Assembly (NCBI RefSeq): GCF_051014685.1
Contig: NC_135055.1
Location: forward strand, 2,976,001-3,040,000
Reading direction: 5' to 3'
Length of the DNA stretch: 64,000 nucleotides
From: Ptiloglossa arizonensis
Taxonomy: Eukaryota > Arthropoda > Insecta > Hymenoptera > Colletidae
Part shown: one piece after another, positions 1 to 12,551 of the stretch
Layout of the letters: every line of letters begins with the position of its first letter
How positions within the stretch are numbered: the first letter of the stretch is position 1
Notes under the pieces: generated by a model
What the model was told of the DNA's origin: nothing
Databases searched by the model: none
The model's input: the letters and a program-made list of their open reading frames with translations, nothing else
Program-made: the position numbers and the translations under genes

Positions 1-305
1 ATCTTGGGAGTAATTTGTCGAACACGTTGCACGAAAGATTTTTCTCGAACGAACGAGCGACAAAGAACTTTCTTTTGTAAAACAGTGTGAGGTCCACAAT
101 TTGGACTAATAATCTTTGTGAACAGTCTGTGACAACCTGATAGATAGTATTTACCAGGTGTATTATAGAAATGGATACTTCACTCGCGGACAGAATTTAC
201 TCAGCAATCTGATACTACGCACTCTATCGAATGACGAACACAGTGCGGTTGCTAAATGGAAAGAGGCTCGCTCTTCTTCCCGTCACACGCCAACTCGCTG
301 ATCGA

Positions 306-1380
306 TTAACCCTTTCATTACGAAACATGGACATATACGTTTTCTAAAAATAGTCACTGATTTGCGAAAGGCGTGTATATACGTGCTACAAGAGTAGTCG
401 CCCACCTAGGACGTATACTAACGTCATCCAGTTTGCGATAATGTTCGATGGCCCTATATATACTTTCTTTAAGTACACAATTGCACACGCTGAGCGTGTA
501 TATACGTGCTACAAGAGTAGACACCCTCCTAAGACGTATATTAACGTCATCCAGTTCGCGATAATATACGATGGCCGTATGTATACGTACTTCGTGTATA
601 CAATTGCACACACTGAGCGTGTATATACGTGCTACAAGAGCACGTATAGACACCCTCCTAGGACGTATATTTACGTCATCCAGTTAGCGATAATATACGA
701 TGGCCGTATGTATACGTACTTTGAGTATACAATTGCACATACTGAGCGTGTATATACGTGCTACAGGAGTAGATACCCACCTAGGACGTATATTAACGTC
801 ATCCAGTTCGCGATAATATACAATGACCGTATATATTCGTACTTGGAGTACACAATTGCATACACTGAGCGCGTATATACGTGCTACAGAAGTGGACACC
901 CACCTAGGACGTATATTAATGTCATCCAGTTCGCGATAATATACGATGGCCGTATGTATACGTACTTTGAGTACACAAATGCATACACTGAGCGTGTATA
1001 TACGTGCTACAAGAATAGACACCTACCTAGGACGTATATTAACGTCATCCAGTTCGCGATAATATACGATGGCCGTATGTATACGTACTTTGAGTACACA
1101 AATGCATACACTGAGCGTGTATATACGTGCTACAAGAATAGACACCTACCTAGGACGTATATTAACGTCATCCAGTTCGCGATAATATACGATGGCCGTA
1201 TGTATACGTACTTTGAGTACACAAATGCATACACTGAGCGTGTATATACGTGCTACAAGAATAGACACCTACCTAGGACGTATATTAATGTCATCCAGTT
1301 CGCGATAATATACGATGGCCGTATGTATACGTACTTTGAGTACACAGTTGCGTACACAGAGCGTGTATATACGCTCGGGC
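306..1380. repeat. 123 bp minisatellite with palindromic TATA cores, about 8 copies
   Basis: The AGCGTGTATATACGTGC start recurs at 370, 493, 616, 745, 868, 991, 1114, 1237 and 1360. All steps are 123 bp except one of 129 bp, caused by a 6 bp insertion in the third unit. The last complete copies (991-1360) are nearly identical, so homogenisation is recent. Each unit holds three cores: GTGTATATACGTGC, GACGTATATTAACGTC (close to a perfect dyad) and GTATGTATACGTAC. Because 123 is a multiple of three, the plus strand stays open for 396 codons and the minus strand for about 100; neither looks like a protein. A TTAACCCTTT motif at 306-315 marks the left side. Confidence 0.95.
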
Positions 1381-2660
1381 ACAGTATTCGAGGAGCGTGG
1401 CTGTTCGAAACAGAAACTTGTCCATCACCCAGCACTATTACCCGAATTCGCTCCTCGTTCGACGAATTTCGCGGCTCGTGCGTGATCGTAGGCAGCGCAG
1501 AAGTCGGAGAGAGGAGAGAGGCGTCCGGTCAAAAAGCCACTCAGCCGTTCGATGTTTGCGCGAGCGTGAGCGCCCAACGAGCGAACGAGCGAGCGAGCGA
1601 GCGAGCGAGCGAATGCTTTAAGCCCGAGTAATCCGGCTTAAAGCTCGAGTTAACGTGCAGGTCCGTCGCGAAAGCCACGAGGGCCCGCGCTTAAAGAGAT
1701 TTCGAGTCGTTAGTCGAGTTACGAAAGGGGTACGCCGCGGAAACGAAGGAAGAGGAGGCAACGGAAAAAGGAAGCCGGAGGGATGGAGGGAGGTGGAGGG
1801 GTGCGCGCGAGAGGACGGCAGCTACGGGTGAGGAGAAGGGAGGAGGGAGTAGGAGGCAGGAAGAAGAATATCGACCTCACGAGGTACGTCCACCGTCGAA
1901 AACTCCTGTAATTAACGAACTTTTCGCCGGTTTTCCACTTCACGTCGTGCACCACGGGCTCCCCGAGTTCCCCCCACCCCCACCCCCCAACCAACCCCCA
2001 CCCGACGCTACACCCTTCAGAACCGGGTTTTGTTTGGCAAAGTGCAATTTTTCTAAACGATCAAAGTGCTCCAACCCTCTCCTCTCTCTCTCTTCGCTCG
2101 CCCCTCCCCCTCCCTTTCCCGTTCCCTACCCACGGATGAGGGAAGGGGTTGGAGGGAGGGGGAAGCGGGTCGTCTCTTTTCCCGGTTTCGCCCGCGGGCG
2201 ATGCCGGACCGTCTCCTCGTAAAAATTGCATCGCCATTGTTTGAAGAGGTCGGGACGAAGAAGCGGAAGAGAGGTAAGATCGTTTCCTTGGGACGGTGAC
2301 GGCGGTCGAGAAGCCAGCCGGTTGCCGGGGGAACGTCATTAGCGGCGACCGCGCAACCGTTTCGCGGCGAAACTTCGAAGCAATGAACCGCCACCGCCGC
2401 CGCGGCTTAATGAATCGAGCGTAATTGCTCAAGAGCTTGACATTTCGTCGCGAGCGAGTCCCGCTCTCTATGCACGCCTAATAATCCATCCCCCCCTTCC
2501 GAGTCGCACTGGTCCGTCACGATCGGGGACACCACTCGGGGAACGATAGCCACGCATAGTTTGGGGACTTTTAATTCGTTGAACAGAGGGAACAAGCGAG
2601 GTGTCACGGGTAAGAGGGATCACGGGTTTTGGTATGTTTCGAGGTTGACAAAGTTTCGGG
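1381..2660. other. CpG-rich, low-complexity stretch without a recognisable gene
   Basis: The plus strand is purine-rich around 1720-1870 and pyrimidine-rich around 1960-2130, with runs of CCCC and GGAGG. CpG is frequent. Six overlapping frames on both strands are open, but all translate to Pro, Ser or Arg-rich low-complexity sequence. It could be promoter-associated CpG-rich DNA; no transcript evidence is visible. Confidence 0.4.
1577..1613. repeat. (GCGA)n microsatellite
   Basis: An uninterrupted run of GAGC/GCGA tetranucleotides lies in a CpG-rich stretch. Confidence 0.9.
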
Positions 2661-2670
2661 ACACTGTGTG

Positions 2671-3285
2671 AGGAGTAAAGATACAGCTGGTAGAGACTGA
2701 TAGAACTCGTTGAAAGAATACGCAAGGTCAAACTTTTGGTTAAGAAAGATGTATGTGTTTGTTTTGTCAAAGTAGAGAGTAGCTTACAAAGGGCGTGTAT
2801 ATACGGTTTTCAAGTGATTATATACGAGGAACGTAGATACACGTCCGCCAAGTGTACGATTATGTTGAAGAACGTATATACACGTGCGCCAGGTGCATGA
2901 TTATGTTGAAGAACGTATATACACGTGCGCCAAGTGTACGATTATATCCAAGAACATATAGACGCGTGAGGAGTAAAGATACACTTGGGAGAGACTGATC
3001 GAACTCGTTGAAAGAATACGCAAGGTCAAACTTTTGGTTCAGAAAGATGTATGTGTATGTTTTGTCAAAGTAGAATGTAGCTTACAAAGGGCGCGTATAT
3101 ACGGCTTTCAAGTGATTATATACGAGGAACGTAGATACACGTCCGCGAAGTGTACGATTATGTTGAAGAACGTATATACACGTCCGCAAGGTGCACGATT
3201 ATGTTGAAAACCGTATATACACGTGCGCCAAGTGCACGATTATATCGAAGAACGTATATAGACGTCCGTCGAGTGTACGATTAAA
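2671..3285. repeat. 298 bp tandem duplication containing ~41 bp palindromic-core repeats
   Basis: The AGGAGTAAAGATAC start recurs at 2671 and 2969, an offset of 298 bp. Each copy has a non-repetitive first part of about 110 bp, then four to five units of about 41 bp. Those units are built on CGTATATACACGTGCGCCAA and end in GTGTACGATTATGTTGAAGA. The duplication therefore copied an existing minisatellite together with its flank. Confidence 0.9.
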
Positions 3286-3289
3286 GATA

Positions 3290-4555
3290 TTAAATTAGTG
3301 TATAGCTTTTCTCTTAAAGAAAATGCAAAGGATATATCTAAATATGCAATATTCGTTAAATAAAACTTTCTAATTATATTTTAATAAGATACTATACGAT
3401 CTTCTGAAAGTTTTTTTTTTAACTACGCTTTTTGAACGGCAACTATTTTCTATTTTGTACAGACAAAAGACTCGTCTCTGAATTACGTCGTCTGTTGATA
3501 CTGATCGAGTGACATTTTCAATCTGTTTTCGGCATCGCTCAAACTTTTTGATCACGAATGCTCTTTTTTGACTTCGTATTTCAAACGGTACGCGACCAGG
3601 CTTGCTAAATAATTCACGTTGCGAGTAACCGTGACGCAGCGCGCTGTGGACAAGTCAACAACAGACCGTCTACGAAGGATAAGCCGTTTAATAATCCTTT
3701 ACAAATCCAATTAAACGACGCCACGCGTCGTCGAGTCGCAATGGAGGACAGCCCTCGACGCTATTACCCGCTGGCTTACGTCACAAAGAACGCTCGCGGC
3801 GTGTTTGTGAATGATTACGCGTTAAAACGTACTGCGAATTACAGGAGCTCAGGTATTTTCCTACCTCTGACATTTACGAAGCTTCCAACGAAACATTTCA
3901 TTCTATATTTTGTGTTTATCGGCACACGCCACCATTATTCTCGAAATCGTCAATGAGAATTGACAACGTTCAAAGAATTCGATTCTATTTTGCATCCAGT
4001 GTTACTCGTAATTATAATTCACAGAGATTGAATTAACTTAACGTTATCCAACTCTTCCAAAATAGTCGAATAAAATTCATGCTGTTACTTTGAACTTTCA
4101 CAACCCGAGCGTTACTAATTACAACAACCCACGGTTATACGAAGTTATCGATACGACGTATAACCGGGGGCTGGTGTATTAAAAAATATTAAAAATACTG
4201 CATTAAAGTAAATCACAAAGTATTATTTCATATAGAGCTACTGTAACTTTTCTAATTATCTCTTAGGTCTACGTCTAAGGTCTCTTTGCTTCTTTATTAT
4301 TATTTATTATTGATACCTTTCCGTGGTTTATGATTGTTCAACGATCGGTTTGGAAAATACATTTTGGTGTCAATTATCGATTCATCGTTTCGCAAATATA
4401 TCACTAATAGTTCGTTAGACTTCCACGTAGAAAATAACACAAGTGAGGAAAGAATCAGATTGTGGAAAGGTCGAAGATATCACAGTAAACCATTTCGGAA
4501 CACATTCGCCACCTTCGATTCATTTTAATCAAGGAAGAAGAAGAATTGGTTGATC
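3290..4555. other. AT-rich spacer, no gene seen
   Basis: Mostly AT-rich sequence with short homopolymers, such as poly(T) near 3410-3420. The open frames are short, unsupported and lack domain-like features. Confidence 0.5.
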
Positions 4556-4560
4556 GGAAT

Positions 4561-4632
4561 TGCTGGACCAGGTTTCGAACCCAGATCTTTCATTTACCGG
4601 ACGACTGCTCTAATCAATTGAGCTGTCCACGG
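4561..4632 (-). other. tRNA-like sequence (tRNA pseudogene or head of a tRNA-derived SINE)
   Basis: On the minus strand the sequence contains an A-box-like ACAGCTCAATTGATTAGAGC, with a GCTC/GAGC D-stem, and a B-box-like GGGTTCGAAACC with a paired T-arm. Spacing between the two is tRNA-like. The anticodon arm is imperfect: position 33 would be C instead of T, and one stem pair is lost. Only about four of seven acceptor pairs form. A TTCTTCTTC-type tail follows downstream on the same strand. The damaged stems argue against a working tRNA and favour a decayed tRNA or SINE head. Confidence 0.6.
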
Positions 4633-5404
4633 CGCGTCGTCGACAGATTCCTTCCCCCTATGCTTAATACTCGAAGAAACTGTCTACATTAAAGAATCTG
4701 GCTAGCCACAAGACTGGACACCAGAATCGGGCAAAACTTAATAGACTTGTGCAGAAATATCTTGATCTTTTCATTAGTACGATCCGTGCGACGAACGCTT
4801 ATAAGCGTTCAGAGAATATGCTTAATAGACGAGATTGAGGGATTTCCGCACACTACGCGTGCTCAACGATCAAACGACAGTGGAAAGGTTAGGTAACACT
4901 ATGATTCATGTGTAATTTCATTGTAATCCATAATGGACAATAATGGGAATGTGTAGTTGTTTTATTTTTTGTTGTGTGATCAATCTTTGAAGTAATCAAA
5001 CTAACGAAGGTACTTTTTTAAGAGAACAAGACCACAAGAGAAATGTACTTATCATTTCAATTACTTAACAATCCAAACAACACTTCACTCTCTTTATGGC
5101 TGTTGTCAGGATATTATAAATTAGTATCAGTCTTGCTGCGAACGCACAAAACCTAACTTCTACTCCGGACCAGTCTCCAGTCATCCTTTTAGTACGCAAC
5201 TTATGCTAGAGTAATACTCAGTTATCACATCAGAAATTCATCTCCAGCAGAGTTAGTTCAAATTTTCGTATACCTTTCTAGCACAGTACGACTGAAACTT
5301 CCATCGCGTTTCTGTGTATTTGGCACTGTTCTGTGAGTTCAGACGCATTCTCACGAATTAGGCGAACGGTAGATTATGACAGCGTACGTTGCAACTGCTC
5401 AAGG
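4633..5404. other. Spacer, no gene seen
   Basis: Moderately AT-rich unique sequence. No open frame, repeat array or RNA signature was found. Confidence 0.45.
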
Positions 5405-5405
5405 A

Positions 5406-5803
5406 TTACCTGTGTCAATTTAATCCCATCTTCCATACGAAAATCATTCACAAGTTGCACTATCTTTCTAGAATACGAATTAAATGAAAGTAGCCATTCA
5501 GCAGCGATTTTAATTCATAAAGAATGATACTTTTCGTAACACGTAGAGTTACCAGTCTAGGGATGTTGATGGACTCTCGTCTTATCGTTCTTAATCATTT
5601 TTATTTACCTGTGTCAATTTAATCCCATTTTCCATACGAAAATCATTCACAAGTTGCACTATCTTTCTAGAATACGAATTAAATGAAAGTAGCGATTCAG
5701 CAGCGATTTTAATTCATGAAGAATCATACTTTTCGTAACACGTAGAGTTACCAGTCTAGGGATGTTGATAGACTCTCGTTTTATGGTTCTCAATCATTTT
5801 TAC
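5406..5803. repeat. 199 bp tandem duplication
   Basis: The TTACCTGTGTCAATTTAATC start recurs with an offset of 199 bp (about 5406 and 5605). The two copies differ by only a few substitutions, so the duplication is recent. A small open frame in the first copy is probably fortuitous, since the second copy does not preserve it. Confidence 0.9.
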
Positions 5804-6988
5804 GCAACATGTATCGAAACAATGATTACTATTATTAGATATAGATCTAACGAGAGAGGTCAATATTAATTAAAATCGGCAATTAAAATCGATTCCATTA
5901 CTTCGCCTCGGTTAAACCTCATCTTTGTCCCCGATACTGATCCTTGACAGTCAACGTTGAATGTTTCCGATCGAGTAACAACGATCGTTAACCAAGAAAT
6001 AGATAAACGGAGGTCCGTTTCCGAACGACGTGGAAAAAACGAATCAAATATTTCGTTTGGCCTGACGACCATCCCCCCCGAGGCAGTTCCCCTTTGGCGA
6101 GGGGTCAGAAGGGGTCTGTGCTCGTCGGCCATGTTGAAAGTGACTATCTTACGAGGGCGTTAGCGCATGTTTGACTTGTCAAAGAGCTTCTCCCTTCGCC
6201 CGTCCCGCTCTTCGGCCTGCCTTTGCGTCTCTTTAGGGGTTCTTCTTCCCGCCTCTGTCTCGTACTGTCCGACATCGACCATAGTAATTCCCTTCGCTCG
6301 CCCTCACCACCGCCCTCTTCCGCATATGCCATCCACTTCACCCCACCTACCTTCTCCACCTCCTCCTCCTTCTCCTCCCCCGATATACCCCACTGTTCGC
6401 CACGTTGTTCTCTCTTTTCCGCGCGACACCCGGCGTCGGTCGCGGCAACGCGGAGCGCCGAAATGTCGATTCGTGCTTAGCTATTCACCCGCGTCCTCCT
6501 TCCATACTCCTCCTCCTACTCCTGCTACTCCTCTTCCACCTTCTCTCGACAACCCCTTCTGCGTCGTTGCCGTTCGTCCATCACTTGTCGTCAAGACATG
6601 CGAATGTGTCGAGCTGTCGTGTAACGCGCGGAACGCGCTGTCGGCGTGCCGGGAGTCCCTTATCGGTAAAGAGACGTGGGTACTATGATACCAACCCAAA
6701 CAGACTGATATAGAGACTCTCTTACTTAATGAACGAAAGTATATTTCGCTAACAACCGACTAACGAAATTACAGTGAAACAGGATTGGATTTTTAACGAT
6801 GATTAATTGTAACTCGCGGACGCTAGCGTGATCGTAGCTTGCGCGGGTCCGCTTTCAACGTGCAGAATCTGGAATCTTTTTGCAACGGTGACCTTCAACG
6901 AATTTCCGCAGTGATTATCGACGACTAACCTATTCCCAGTAACGCTGCACTCTTAAGACTTCACGAGTACAATGCACACATTGTACGT
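5804..6988. other. Spacer with a pyrimidine-rich tract at about 6180-6560
   Basis: The plus strand between 6180 and 6560 is rich in CTCCTC and CCT repeats. This opens overlapping Ser/Pro/Leu-rich frames on the plus strand and Gly/Glu-rich frames on the minus strand. None shows domain structure. The flanks are unique sequence with no recognisable gene. Confidence 0.45.
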
Positions 6989-7870
6989 GGTAAACCTTTG
7001 ATCACGAGGGACGTAAAATGTACACAGAGTTCTCTAAAATTCACGAGAAACGTATATATTTGCCTTCTAAAAGTGTAGAATTACGGAGAACGTGTATATA
7101 CGGCGTCGAAGAGAACTGAAATCGAATATATACGTCTTGAAAGTGCACAACCATGCACGTAGAGCGTATATGTACGTCTTGAAAGTGCACAACCATGCAC
7201 GTAGAGCGTAGATATACGTCTTGAAAGTGCACAACCATGCACGTAGAGCGTAGATATACGTCTTGAAAGTGCACAACCATGCACGTAGAGCGTATATGTA
7301 CGTCTTGAAAATGCACAACCATGCACGTAGAGCGTATATGTACGTCTTGAAAATGCACAACCATGCACGTGGAGCGTATATATACATCTTGAAAGTGCAC
7401 AACCATGCACATAGGGCGTATACATATGTCTTGAAAGTTCACATCATGCACGTAGAGCGTATATATACTTCCTGAAGTGCATAACCATGTACCTGAAGCG
7501 TATATATACGTCCTAAGGTGCAAAACCATGCACTCGAAGCGTATATATACGTCCTCAAGTGCATAAGCATGCACGTAAAGCGCATATATACGTCCTCAAG
7601 TGCATAAGCATGCACGTAAAGCGCATATATACGTCCTCAAGTGCATCAGCATGCACGTAAAGCGCATATATACGTCCCAAAAGTATATGATTATACGGAA
7701 TAGCGTACATTTACGCCCATGTATGTATATTCTATTTATTAAATTTATTTTTGCACCGTTTTCATTAGATAGTCTCGTCGAAATTCGAGCAACACTTGAA
7801 TATACTTGACCGTTTCGTTTCGCGCACCACTGGCGTTTTCAGCTACGAACGCAATGCAGTTGACGATTAA
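6989..7870. mobile_element. Candidate TTAA-bounded element carrying a 42 bp minisatellite
   Basis: A degenerate left end, TAAACCTTTGATCACG (about 6991), precedes the array. From about 7045 to 7450 a 42 bp unit recurs (starts at 7161, 7203, 7245 and onward) with core CGTATATGTACGTC and the spacer TTGAAAGTGCACAACCATGC. The units then drift to about 7690 with CGCATATATACGTC cores. The right side, 7805-7870, contains GTTTCGCGCACCACTGGCG, which matches the module seen near 40.7 and 54.2 kb, and closes at TTAA (7867-7870). Boundaries are inferred; the array itself is certain. The 42 bp period keeps a 177-codon minus frame open, and I reject that as a protein. Confidence 0.6.
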
Positions 7871-9748
7871 TACAAATTCAAGAAAGGAGCAATCGGTGTT
7901 AATCGGGGTAATTTTTAAAAACGGTCACCACCCTCCAATTCCCGGCGATCATCATCATTTCTTCGGTGTGACGAGCTCCTGTCCGCTCGAAAAGGGGTTG
8001 AAATCGAGAGAATTCTATTTAACGAGCGCCCGAACGACAAGAGTATCGAAGATTAAAGGGAGTGGTACCTCGCGGTCGGTCTGCGCCCGTGGAAAATAAA
8101 AACGCCGCATCGGAGGCCATGCATCACCTTTTATTAAACGATAAATCGACGCAACGAAACCGTCCCCCTGTTGCCCCTTCGATAGAGCGAAATTCAACCC
8201 TACCCCCTCGCGCACCCACGGGTGGCCACGGAGGAGGAGAAACGGAGACAAGCGGCCGCTTTCCAGAACCGAGATATATCGCTGCGCTGTACACTCGCGT
8301 TCTCGTTATACGTGCCCCTCACCTCTGTTCCATGCCCCCTCCCCCTCCCCTCTACCTACCCTCCCGTCGTTCCTCCCCTCCATCGACCGGAGAAAAGGAG
8401 AAATAGGAGAGCCCGCCGTTCTGTTTCTCGACGCGTGTCGAGCGAAGGGTGAACCGTCGGAAATCAGAAAGAGCGCGCCTAGTCGAATATAAATGGGAAA
8501 CGGAAGAATGTCGTTATCGTCGTAATTTGTCGATCGCGTTTGTCACGAGCATCGCGGATCGCGATCGGTCATCTTTTTTTTTTTCTCACCCTCTGTTCGT
8601 TCGTTCGTTCGAGAGGTGGAGGGCGGGGAATTGAAACGAGCGATTCTTCAAGGTATCGTATGCCAGCGCCACGGTGACAAAGATGTATCTGTTTTCTCCT
8701 CTGGCGTTACGTTGATTTCGTAGTCTGGTGGAAGACTGGATTGGCGGTATCCAGGAGGTGTCAGATCGTAGACCGATGTTGGGTGTCTCCTTCACGTGTA
8801 TTTCGTGATTTGTCCACGTTTTCTACTTTTACGAATACCGACGAGTACCGAGTTTGGTAAAGAGATGACTTTCTAAGAGTCACGTGAAAGAAACCAACGT
8901 CGTCATATTGAAGGACATTCTTAAGCATCGTTACCCTTCACGAAGGAATTTTGATCGATCCACTAATGACCAAAATAATTACATGCCTTCCCCAGTGGTA
9001 CGTATACGTATAATACTTATCGTGAATCCACAGGGACACTAATTCGGATAATCGAGGTTCTATCATAATTCCAACGTTCGACCACGGTATTCCGTTGACA
9101 AAGTGTTAAATTGATTCGCGAGAGAAGTTAGAGTATCCCTTTGCACAGCCGCAGGATCCCCGTTTTTCAAACCGCACATCTACCCCCCCCCCCCTACCAT
9201 CCTTTCACTCCACCTGAGTTTAAGAATTAAAGACGCACGGTGGTTCGGTGAAATTAATCCGCATCCAATTCCTGGTCGGCCGGGATATTTGTCGAGCCGG
9301 CCAGATCGATGTAATTAATCCGGGATAATTAACGATAAAGCACGCTACGAGCCGGTAGGGAATATTGCCGTGTATTCCCGAGCACGCAACTGGCTGCGTG
9401 ATCCCGCGTGCTGGAGGTTTTAATCACCGAGGACGGAGCGTCGCTGGCGGGGGTGGAGGGCGGCCAGACTCTGATGGGGTTGGAAAAGACGGCGAAGAGG
9501 ACACACCGTCATTTTCGTAATTACGCGCGAACGACGCACGCTGGATATTAATCGAAAACGTCGCGATGGAAAGCAGGGTGCAGCGCGCGAGATAGATAGC
9601 CTGGTCAACTCGTACACGCGTCCAGACACGAGGACGTCGTTGCGCGGTGATCGTTGCCACTATCGTTGACTTTTTCTAGAAGCGAGTGAGACCACAAGAA
9701 CGTCGAGCAACCGTTATCGACATGTGTTAAATAATTGACGCGGTAAAC
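7871..9748. other. Spacer, GC-mixed, no gene seen
   Basis: Unique sequence with C-rich parts near 8330-8380 and a poly(C) run at about 9183-9194. Several short overlapping frames on both strands are low-complexity. No exon, RNA or array is recognisable. Confidence 0.45.
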
Positions 9749-11095
9749 TTATCCCTTAGGTTGTTGTACGGCGTGTATGTACGGTCTAGGAAAATTGCCT
9801 TGCGTTCGCTTATGCCGGATATATACGGCTTGGAAAAGTAGCTTCTAATTTTCTTTCGTCGCATATATACGGCTTGGAAAAATAGCTTTTAATTTTCTTT
9901 CGTCGCATACATACGGCTTGGGAAAGTAGCTTCTAATTTTCTTTCGTCGGATATATACGGCTTGGAAAAGTAGCTTCTAATTTTCTTTCGTCGGATATAT
10001 AGGGCTTGGAAAAGTAGCTTCTAATTTCCTTTCGTCGCATATACACGGCTTGTAAAGTAGCTTCTAATTTTCTTTCGCCACATATATACGGCTTGTAAAG
10101 TAGCTTATAATTTCCTTTGTGGGATATATACGGCTTGGAAAAGTAGCTTCTAATTTTCTTTCGTCACATATATACGGCTTGGAGAAGTAGCTTCTAATTT
10201 TGTTTCTTCGCATATATACGGCTTGGAAAAGTTGCTTCTAATTTTCTTTCGTCGCATATATACAGCCTGAAAAAGTAACCTCGCTTGGTAACGTCGTATA
10301 TGTACGGAATTGAATTCGCGGTTATCATCTACGTATGCCTTACGTACACAATTATAGTTAAGATGAGAATATTTTTTACCTGGGCAAGTTATAGTGAATA
10401 ATCTAGAATAAACAACGTTGAATAAAGATTGATAGTTTTACTAGTTCTTTTAGTTAAAGTGCAACCGATGGTTTAATTTCGTACGAAGAAAGGAGGGAGT
10501 TAAAACCAAAGTTATTTAAATAATCGTGCTTTATGTAATAATAATAGTAACGTTTTTGTTACACTGTATAAAAGAGGTGCGTGCCAAGAGTGGTGTAAAA
10601 GGCGAGGCTCAGCCTCGCCACCATTAAGCTTAAGCTATACATAGCACTGAATATGCAAAAGGTATAGGGAGAAGAAAATAAGAAAAAAATATACATAATA
10701 TTAGCCCTTTGATTATGGCGCGCTTACTACGTAAGGAATATTCCCATCCCTTGCGACGCAAATAATATTTCTTTGTAAGTTAAATATGTAATATGTTGTA
10801 AAAATTCATTTACACAGAATATAATATGTTATTTGAGCATATATGTATACCGTGCATCTGCATCTTGAAGTACGAATATATGCGCACTATGGATATGATA
10901 GTGCATCCAAAGAACGTATATATATGTTCTGTGTACACGATAATGCACCTGAAAAGCGTATATATCCGTTTTTCGTAAATGAATATCCACTTTTAGCAAT
11001 CGATTGCACATATCGATGTCGTATTATTCTACAATAAATAACTAACTCCTTTTAGAAGGCGTATACATACGCCCGCTGTGATCAAAGGGTTAATA
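9749..11095. mobile_element. Candidate element: 44 bp minisatellite plus core cluster, ending AAAGGGTTAA
   Basis: Between 9757 and about 10310 roughly twelve 44 bp units repeat. They consist of ATATATACGGCTTGGAAAAG followed by a spacer ending TTTTCTTTCGTC; successive cores at 9821 and 9865 show the period. After about 500 bp of AT-rich sequence, a looser set of cores (GCATATATGTATACC, CGTATATATATG, CGTATATATCCG, CGTATACATACG) lies at 10835-11065. The segment closes with CGCTGTGATCAAAGGGTTAA near 11076-11095, which matches the right-terminal motif of other candidate elements. The left limit (TTATCCCTTAGG, about 9750) is degenerate and uncertain. Confidence 0.5.
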
Positions 11096-12148
11096 ATAGC
11101 TGTATAATAAATCTTCCACAAAGAAAAGGCAGAAAGAATGTTACGGGTATTGAAGATTCACGGAACAGATTTATACGAGGGAAATTCGGTTAAAATAAAG
11201 AGCTATGGTCGAGGATAAAAGTTTTGGTCGTTTGTTTAAAGGAAGAACGAATGGGGAGTGAACGCATATAATAAGGAAGAGAGTGAAATACTGAGGTGTA
11301 GCGTATGAGAAAGAACCGGGGTGTTTGGTGAAGTGAAAGACTGAAACGAACAGTGTACGTTTTGAATATTCCAAAACAGAAACAACTTCTAAAATTTTGC
11401 GCTCAGATTTCCCTACAGCGCGGTTAAATCGTCTCGAGATTGATAGAAGCAGTGGGTCAACATTGGTTCGAATCTTTCTTTATTTCGTTCGTGAGAACAC
11501 CACCACTTCGTTCGCCTCTTATATTGTTGCCCAAGTCTCTATTCGCGAACCCTTAGTGAGAGCCACAAAGCAATAGAAGCACCTCTAAAAGCACTAAACA
11601 CCTCTTCTGTGATCTCTCGCGCAATAAGTCCACCATAGACCGTCAAACGAGTAAACGTTGAAACGTCGATCGCTTCGTCGTCGAATTCTTCCTTTGGTGG
11701 TTGGGGGACGATGGCAGCTACGGTGGCGAGACAATTCGCACGAATCTCGTAACCTTCGCGTAGAACTTACGCCCCGGGGGCGACAAAGAGTCACCCGGCA
11801 GTCATTTATTCCGATTGCAATAACCACACAGGGCGGCGAGATGCACTCTCGCGGAAGCAGATGAAAAGGTTACGAAAAAACGAGTAACAAGGGGCACAGG
11901 ATGGAATGGGGGGTGGCGGCGGCTCGAGCCGGCAGGGTCGAGGGATGTATTGAAGAAACCAAGTACGGCACCGAGCGTCGAGGAAGACGAGGAACTTCGC
12001 TCCCCACAAAGGGATATTCGCATCCCACGGCTCGCGAAGAGAGTCTACTTTCTCTTACTCCTACGCACCGTCAATTCTCCTTGAAATCTCGACTCGCGCG
12101 GCCCGAAACAGATTTCTGAACGGCGCTGCAGCTACCCGAGTAGGTAAA
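11096..12148. other. Spacer, no gene seen
   Basis: Unique sequence. Small frames on both strands between 11590 and 12120 overlap and show no domain features. Confidence 0.45.
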
Positions 12149-12149
12149 A

Positions 12150-12165
12150 AGAGAGAGAGAGAGAA

Positions 12166-12231
<66 letters not shown>
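12150..12231. repeat. (GA)n microsatellite
   Basis: About 80 bp of almost uninterrupted GA dinucleotides, with one AATA interruption near 12164. On the minus strand it reads as a Ser-Leu repeat. Confidence 0.97.
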
Positions 12232-12234
<3 letters not shown>

Positions 12235-12551
12235 TGAACGTCGAATGTCGGGGCCATTACTCAGGAACGCGGCTCCGTTGTTTTCGTTGGACCTTACTTG
12301 AGCTGAGTGCAATTAATGGAATACGTCGTGGACTCGCGTTGGAGGGGCAGCAATTTAGAAATTGCTGTTTTTCCCCCGTTATCCGTGGATCTGCCGGAAC
12401 GTTCACTTGCTCGATCGACGATTTTATTTTACTTTAGCCAATGTTTATCCGCGCGGTTGGTCCTCCACGGTTAATTTGTTCCGGAGCTGATTGTATAAAT
12501 ACAATGTTCCTTTGGTGTACAATTCTAGTTTCGAAAGGTAATTACGGTTGT

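Noticed and set aside
441..1631. 396-codon plus-strand open frame
   Set aside because: It is eight translations of the 123 bp repeat (period 41 codons) running into CpG-rich sequence; the minus strand is open too, which is expected from a repeat whose length is a multiple of three.
4561..4632. Functional tRNA
   Set aside because: Position 33 is C, the acceptor stem has about three mismatches and an anticodon-stem pair is lost.
7041..7574. 177-codon minus-strand frame
   Set aside because: It is a translation of the 42 bp minisatellite.
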